Below, one piece after another: positions 60,118 through 64,000 of a stretch of 64,000 bases of DNA. Positions within the stretch are counted from its first letter, which is position 1. Each line of letters opens with the position of its first letter. The translations under genes and the position numbers were made by a program. The DNA is taken from positions 2,418,001 to 2,482,000 of the forward strand of contig NZ_CP043909.1 in assembly GCF_008630915.1 (NCBI RefSeq), read 5' to 3'. This stretch comes from Acinetobacter suaedae. GTDB taxonomy: Bacteria; Pseudomonadota; Gammaproteobacteria; Pseudomonadales; Moraxellaceae. The notes under the pieces are model-generated. The model searched no databases, had not been told where the DNA came from, and saw nothing but the letters and a program-made list of their open reading frames with translations.

Positions 60118-62256
60118 TTACTCGTCGTCACCTTTTTTACCGCCAGCTTGGAACTTAGCGATGATGCCTTCAGCCACGTTACGTGGAGTTTCAGCGTATT
60201 TAGCGAATTCCATAGAATACGTCGCACGACCTTGAGACATAGAACGCATTTGAGTTGCGTAACCAAACATCTCAGCAAGTGGAACTTCTGCTTTAATTGC
60301 TTTTGTTCCACCAGGAAGATCGTCCATACCTTGAACCATACCACGACGACGGTTTAAGTCACCCATGATATCGCCCATGTAATCTTCTGGAGTTTCCACT
60401 TCAACTTTCATGATTGGTTCAAGAAGGATAGGATCCGCTTTCATGAAACCGTCACGGAAAGCATATGAACCTGCCATTTTGAACGACAATTCATCAGAGT
60501 CGACATCATGGTAAGAACCATCATAAAGAACAGCTTTAACGCCTACAACTGGGTAACCAGCCAAGACACCATTCTTCATACGCTCTTGAATACCTTTGTC
60601 TACCGCACCGAAGAATTCTTTAGGTACTACACCACCTACAACTTCTTCTGCGAATTCGTATTCTTTACCAGCAGCTTCAACATCAAGCGGTTCTAAACGT
60701 ACATATACGTGACCGAATTTACCTTTACCACCAGTTTGACGTACGAATTTACCTTCCTGCTCAACAGTTTTCTTAATCGTTTCACGATAAGCAACCATTG
60801 GTTTACCGATATTCGCTTCAACACCGAATTCACGCTTCATACGGTCAACGATGATGTCAAGGTGAAGCTCACCCATACCAGCAATAATTGTTTGACCAGA
60901 TTCTTCGTCAGTACGAACGCGGAATGATGGATCTTCTTTCGCCAAACGACCTAAAGCAATCGACATTTTTTCTTGGTCTGCTTTAGTTTTTGGTTCAACA
61001 GCCAATGAAATTACTGGCTCTGGGAATTCCATACGCTCAAGTGTAATGATGTTTTTCTCATCACATAATGTATCACCAGTGGTAACGTCTTTAAGACCTA
61101 CACACGCTGCGATATCACCTGCACGAATTTCATCAAGATCTTGACGTTCGTTTGCGTGCATTTGTACGATACGACCGATACGTTCACGCTTAGATTTAAC
61201 TGGGTTATAAACTGGATCACCTTGTTTAAGAACACCAGAATAAACACGTACGAATGTTAAGTTACCTACGAATTTGTCGTTCATGATTTTGAACGCTAAC
61301 GCAGAGAACGGAGCTTCGTCAGATGCTTCACGAGACGCTTTAGTTTCGTCTTTGTCGTCAAGGATACCTTCGATCGCTTTAACTTCTGTAGGTGATGGTA
61401 AGAATTCAATTACAGCATCCAACATACGTTGAACACCTTTGTTCTTGAACGCAGAACCACAAAGCATTACTTGAATTTCACATGCTAATGTACGAGCACG
61501 TAAACCAGCGATGATATCTTCTTTAGAAAGATCACCTTCTTCAAGGTACTTATCCATCAACTCTTCAGATGCTTCAGCAGCTGCTTCCACCATGTTAGTA
61601 CGCCATTCTTGGGCAGTATCAACGAGGTCAGCTGGAATATCACCGTACTCAAACTTCATACCTTGAGATTCTTCATCCCAGATAATCGCTTTCATTTCGA
61701 TAAGATCAACAACACCTTGGAAAGTATCTTCAGCACCGATTGGCACAACGATTGGTACAGGGTTACCGCCCAAACGTGTTTTAACTTGCTCAACAGCACG
61801 GAAGAAGTTTGCACCAGTACGGTCCATCTTGTTCACGAATGCTAAACGAGGAACTTGATATTTGTTTGCTTGGCGCCATACAGTTTCTGACTGAGGTTGT
61901 ACACCACCAACTGCACAGTAAACCATGCACGCACCATCAAGAACACGCATAGAACGTTCAACTTCAATTGTGAAGTCTACGTGTCCCGGTGTATCAATTA
62001 CGTTGATACGGTGTTGTTGGAATTGGTTAGCCATACCTGACCAGAAACAAGTCGTAGCAGCAGAAGTAATGGTAATACCACGCTCTTGCTCTTGTTCCAT
62101 CCAGTCCATTGTAGCTGCACCATCGTGTACTTCACCGATTTTGTGAGATACACCTGTGTAGTACAAGATACGTTCAGTTGTAGTTGTTTTACCTGCGTCA
62201 ATGTGCGCAGAAATACCGATGTTACGGTAACGAGTAATAGGGGTTTGGCGAGCCAT
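60118..62256 (-). CDS. fusA: Elongation factor G
   Basis: A 712-residue translocation GTPase. G1 is [16 protein letters not shown]3 [17 protein letters not shown] and G4 NKMDRTG. Domains III-V follow, with the C-terminal [18 protein letters not shown]. The ATG at 62256 ([16 protein letters not shown]) follows AGGAATG and is preferred over a start 45 nt upstream. It promotes mRNA-tRNA movement and, with RRF, ribosome recycling. It lies between rpsG and tuf. Confidence 0.98.
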   Translation of the reverse strand: MARQTPITRYRNIGISAHIDAGKTTTTERILYYTGVSHKIGEVHDGAATMDWMEQEQERGITITSAATTCFWSGMANQFQQHRINVIDTPGHVDFTIEVERSMRVLDGACMVYCAVGGVQPQSETVWRQANKYQVPRLAFVNKMDRTGANFFRAVEQVKTRLGGNPVPIVVPIGAEDTFQGVVDLIEMKAIIWDEESQGMKFEYGDIPADLVDTAQEWRTNMVEAAAEASEELMDKYLEEGDLSKEDIIAGLRARTLACEIQVMLCGSAFKNKGVQRMLDAVIEFLPSPTEVKAIEGILDDKDETKASREASDEAPFSALAFKIMNDKFVGNLTFVRVYSGVLKQGDPVYNPVKSKRERIGRIVQMHANERQDLDEIRAGDIAACVGLKDVTTGDTLCDEKNIITLERMEFPEPVISLAVEPKTKADQEKMSIALGRLAKEDPSFRVRTDEESGQTIIAGMGELHLDIIVDRMKREFGVEANIGKPMVAYRETIKKTVEQEGKFVRQTGGKGKFGHVYVRLEPLDVEAAGKEYEFAEEVVGGVVPKEFFGAVDKGIQERMKNGVLAGYPVVGVKAVLYDGSYHDVDSDELSFKMAGSYAFRDGFMKADPILLEPIMKVEVETPEDYMGDIMGDLNRRRGMVQGMDDLPGGTKAIKAEVPLAEMFGYATQMRSMSQGRATYSMEFAKYAETPRNVAEGIIAKFQAGGKKGDDE

Positions 62257-62433
62257 GATGTCTACATTCCTAAATGTTATATTTAAAACAGGACGCACCA
62301 ATTATATTGATGCGCACGAATATCCAAGCAGACAACTTAAATACCCGCAAAGCTCCCACTTTGATAAAGAGCGATGTTAAATCGAGCCGCAGTACGCATG
62401 AATACTCTCCTGATTAGGGACTGTTTTATCCGC

Positions 62434-62904
62434 TTAGAAACGGTAGTGAGAGAAGGCTTTGTTGGCTTCAGCCATACGATGCACGTCTTCACGTTTTTTG
62501 ATCGCTGCACCTTTACCTTCAGCTGCATCAAGCAACTCACCAGCAAGACGTAAAGCCATCGTTTTTTCAGAACGCTTAGCAGCAGCATCTACTAACCAAC
62601 GCATCGCTAAGGCAGTACGACGGGATGGGCGTACTTCCATAGGTACTTGATAAGTAGCACCACCAACACGGCGTGCTTTTACTTCAACCATAGGACGAAC
62701 TTTTTCAAGAGTAGTCTCGAAGAATTCAACCGGGTCTACTTTATTTTTTTCTTGAACGCGATCTAAAGCACCGTAAACGATACTTTCAGCAATAGATTTT
62801 TTACCATCTTGCATTACGTGGTTCATGAATTTAGCGATTGTTTGGCTGCTAAATTTTGGATCTGGAAGGATCTCACGAGCAGCGACTACGCGACGTCTTG
62901 GCAT
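62434..62904 (-). CDS. rpsG: Small ribosomal subunit protein uS7
   Basis: A 156-residue S7, an organiser of the 30S head that binds 16S rRNA and the operon's own mRNA in E. coli. [20 protein letters not shown] is the N-terminal arm; [18 protein letters not shown] is the conserved loop; [13 protein letters not shown] is the C terminus. It is the second gene of the str operon, 160 bp after rpsL. Length is normal. Confidence 0.98.
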   Translation of the reverse strand: MPRRRVVAAREILPDPKFSSQTIAKFMNHVMQDGKKSIAESIVYGALDRVQEKNKVDPVEFFETTLEKVRPMVEVKARRVGGATYQVPMEVRPSRRTALAMRWLVDAAAKRSEKTMALRLAGELLDAAEGKGAAIKKREDVHRMAEANKAFSHYRF

Positions 62905-63064
62905 TTTAATACACCTAATATTATGACACTTCAGGATGATCCAGCAGTTTGTACAAGTGTCATGTACACGACGCTGGCCTTACTATACGTCGCTTGAATT
63001 ACAAATCTATGAAGAATTCAAACAAGCGAAACGCTAAAGGGTTGCTTGGGCAAATTTCCTAGAA

Positions 63065-63439
63065 TTACTTCTTAGGACGTTTCGCACCGTATTTAGAACG
63101 TGACTGGTTACGATCTTTCACGCCAGCACAGTCTAAAGAACCACGAACGGTATGGTAACGTACACCTGGTAAGTCTTTAACACGACCACCACGGATTAGA
63201 ACAACACTGTGCTCTTGTAAGTTATGACCTTCACCACCGATGTAGCTAGATACTTCAAAACCAGAAGTTAAGCGAACACGGCAAACCTTACGCATTGCTG
63301 AGTTAGGTTTTTTCGGAGTAGTTGTGTATACACGTGTACATACACCACGACGTTGTGGACAAGCCTTCAACGCAGGAACTTTTGATTTTTCAATCAAAGT
63401 TGTACGACCCTTACGGATCAACTGATTTGTTGTTGCCAT
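63065..63439 (-). CDS. rpsL: Small ribosomal subunit protein uS12
   Basis: A 124-residue S12 at the decoding centre. [20 protein letters not shown] contains K43, and [17 protein letters not shown] contains K88 and the loop around P91; both lysines are wild type, so the known streptomycin-resistance changes at these sites are absent. It is the first gene of the str operon. The promoter lies about 60 bp upstream at 63506-63534. Confidence 0.98.
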   Translation of the reverse strand: MATTNQLIRKGRTTLIEKSKVPALKACPQRRGVCTRVYTTTPKKPNSAMRKVCRVRLTSGFEVSSYIGGEGHNLQEHSVVLIRGGRVKDLPGVRYHTVRGSLDCAGVKDRNQSRSKYGAKRPKK

Positions 63440-63505
63440 TTGGCAATTCTCCCGTTATTAAACAACCTCAAAAAAAGGAAAAGCACCTCTTTTCAAGGGC
63501 ACATA

Positions 63506-63534
63506 ATTGTAAGCGAAGAAGTAAAAATGGTCAA
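63506..63534 (-). promoter_or_regulatory. Promoter of the str operon
   Basis: On the minus strand TTGACC (63529-63534) and TACAAT (63506-63511) are separated by exactly 17 bp, a near-consensus housekeeping promoter for rpsL. The -35 lies within the hairpin at 63524-63556. Confidence 0.8.
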
Positions 63535-63556
63535 CATTGCAAGTGTTGACCATTTT
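63524..63556. terminator. Perfect 13-bp hairpin overlapping the str promoter
   Basis: Arms 63524-63536 and 63544-63556 are exact, with a TTGCAAG-type loop and a T-rich tail on the minus strand. It can end the upstream gene's transcript and contains the -35 of the rpsL promoter. Confidence 0.6.
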
Positions 63557-63599
63557 CGATGTTTGTTGTGTTTTTGCTGACTAAAACATCATGTAGCAA

Positions 63600-64000
63600 T
63601 TAACTATGTTTTGTTGACGCTGGTTCTATATCAATCATTGATTGCTCATCAATAGTATTCTGTTCATTTACTAACGATTCATCATTGTCTTCGGCTTTTA
63701 AAGCAGGTTGTTGTTCGGTATGTTCATGTTCAACTACATATTGCTCAGCAAGCTGCTGCAACCCCTCACCTACTGTATCGTCATTAGGAGCTAACTCATC
63801 TTTTTTCAGCTGTACTGCAACATGAGTAATCACATCATTCTTCAAATCATTTGCTTTTAATGATGTATTATCCATATCACTCAAATACTTAGAAGGCTGT
63901 TTTCGCAGCAAGGTTTCAGCCTTAAAATATGCATCTAGTGCTGAAACCTGTTCATTCGGATGTTCATTCAGATAAAAGCGTGCTGCACCAAATACGGATT
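63600..64000 (-). CDS. Unidentified acidic protein, 5' end cut by window
   Basis: The minus-strand frame stays open from 63600 to the window edge, so at least 133 residues are seen. An N-terminal part, FGAARFYLNEHPNEQVSALD then AYFKAETLLRKQPSKYL, is helical and looks like the end of a folded domain. The tail is acidic and Gln/Glu-rich with no motif (e.g. EQQPALKAEDNDESLVNEQN). The start codon lies outside the window. It is directly upstream of the str operon on the same strand, separated by a hairpin that overlaps the rpsL promoter. No family was recognised. Confidence 0.7.
   Translation of the reverse strand, partial: SVFGAARFYLNEHPNEQVSALDAYFKAETLLRKQPSKYLSDMDNTSLKANDLKNDVITHVAVQLKKDELAPNDDTVGEGLQQLAEQYVVEHEHTEQQPALKAEDNDESLVNEQNTIDEQSMIDIEPASTKHS

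Overview
The window is a piece of chromosome from a gammaproteobacterium, almost certainly an Acinetobacter (Moraxellaceae); the species cannot be fixed by eye. The strongest evidence is a tmRNA gene (9244-9603, minus) whose tag reads ANDETYALAA, the Acinetobacter-type tag. AT-rich intergenic DNA, a Pseudomonas-like metal-type HemB, the pilT-pilU pair, a PA4642-family gene and the aat-bpt pair agree with this. No complete insertion sequence, prophage, CRISPR array or tRNA gene was seen. Most of the window is conserved housekeeping sequence with short accessory patches.

Layout. 1-8.4 kb is an acyl-CoA catabolism cluster: histidine phosphatase (cut by the window edge), an APH-like kinase translationally coupled to an ACAD10/11-type acyl-CoA dehydrogenase, a divergent LysR regulator, an acyl-CoA synthetase, a TesB thioesterase and a second 600-residue acyl-CoA dehydrogenase. 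The kinase plus dehydrogenase pair resembles the 4-hydroxyacyl-CoA (LvaA/LvaC, ACAD10/11) chemistry. 8.4-9.6 kb is an AT-rich stretch, a decayed P4-type integrase end and ssrA, a classical integration site. 9.7-15.5 kb has a lipoprotein gamma-glutamyltransferase, an EmrAB-type drug efflux pair and a hotdog thioesterase. 15.6-21.5 kb has hemB, thiO, a YfcH-like epimerase, a small membrane protein, a possible structured RNA, a VOC protein and a crotonase. 21.5-29.9 kb has a BetT choline transporter, sbcD-sbcC, an SMI1/KNR4-like gene and yggS.

30-34.7 kb holds the twitching motility ATPases pilT and pilU, fur divergent from bamE, rnfH and an NSS-like membrane protein. 34.7-38.6 kb is a more accessory run: a possible 33-codon gene, bacteriohemerythrin, a YafJ-type amidotransferase, an OlsB-like ornithine acyltransferase and an unrecognised lipoprotein. 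A 58-bp perfect palindrome then precedes the argB-algC-dut-rep series (38.7-43.7 kb), transcribed leftward. 43.9-47 kb has an OmpA-like lipoprotein, a PlsC-type acyltransferase and a membrane protein with a voltage-sensor-like S4 segment.

47-50 kb is minCDE, a PA4642-family gene and a LysE exporter. 50-56.6 kb is ftsK divergent from trxB-aat-bpt, with rimI convergent. 56.7-58.6 kb carries two tandem copies of a PF10118 di-iron-like protein. The right end is the str operon (rpsL-rpsG-fusA-tuf, minus), driven by a clear promoter at 63506-63534 that overlaps a perfect hairpin following an unidentified gene cut by the window edge.

Functionally the window joins fatty-acid and hydroxyacyl-CoA use, envelope biogenesis (BamE, OlsB, acyltransferase, AlgC), cell division (Min, FtsK), N-end rule aminoacylation (Aat, Bpt) and translation (str operon, tmRNA, RimI). 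The most unusual items are the kinase-ACAD module, the integrase remnant beside ssrA, the 58-bp palindrome, the voltage-sensor-like protein, the NSS-like protein without its signature, and the structured segment at 19.6-19.84 kb.
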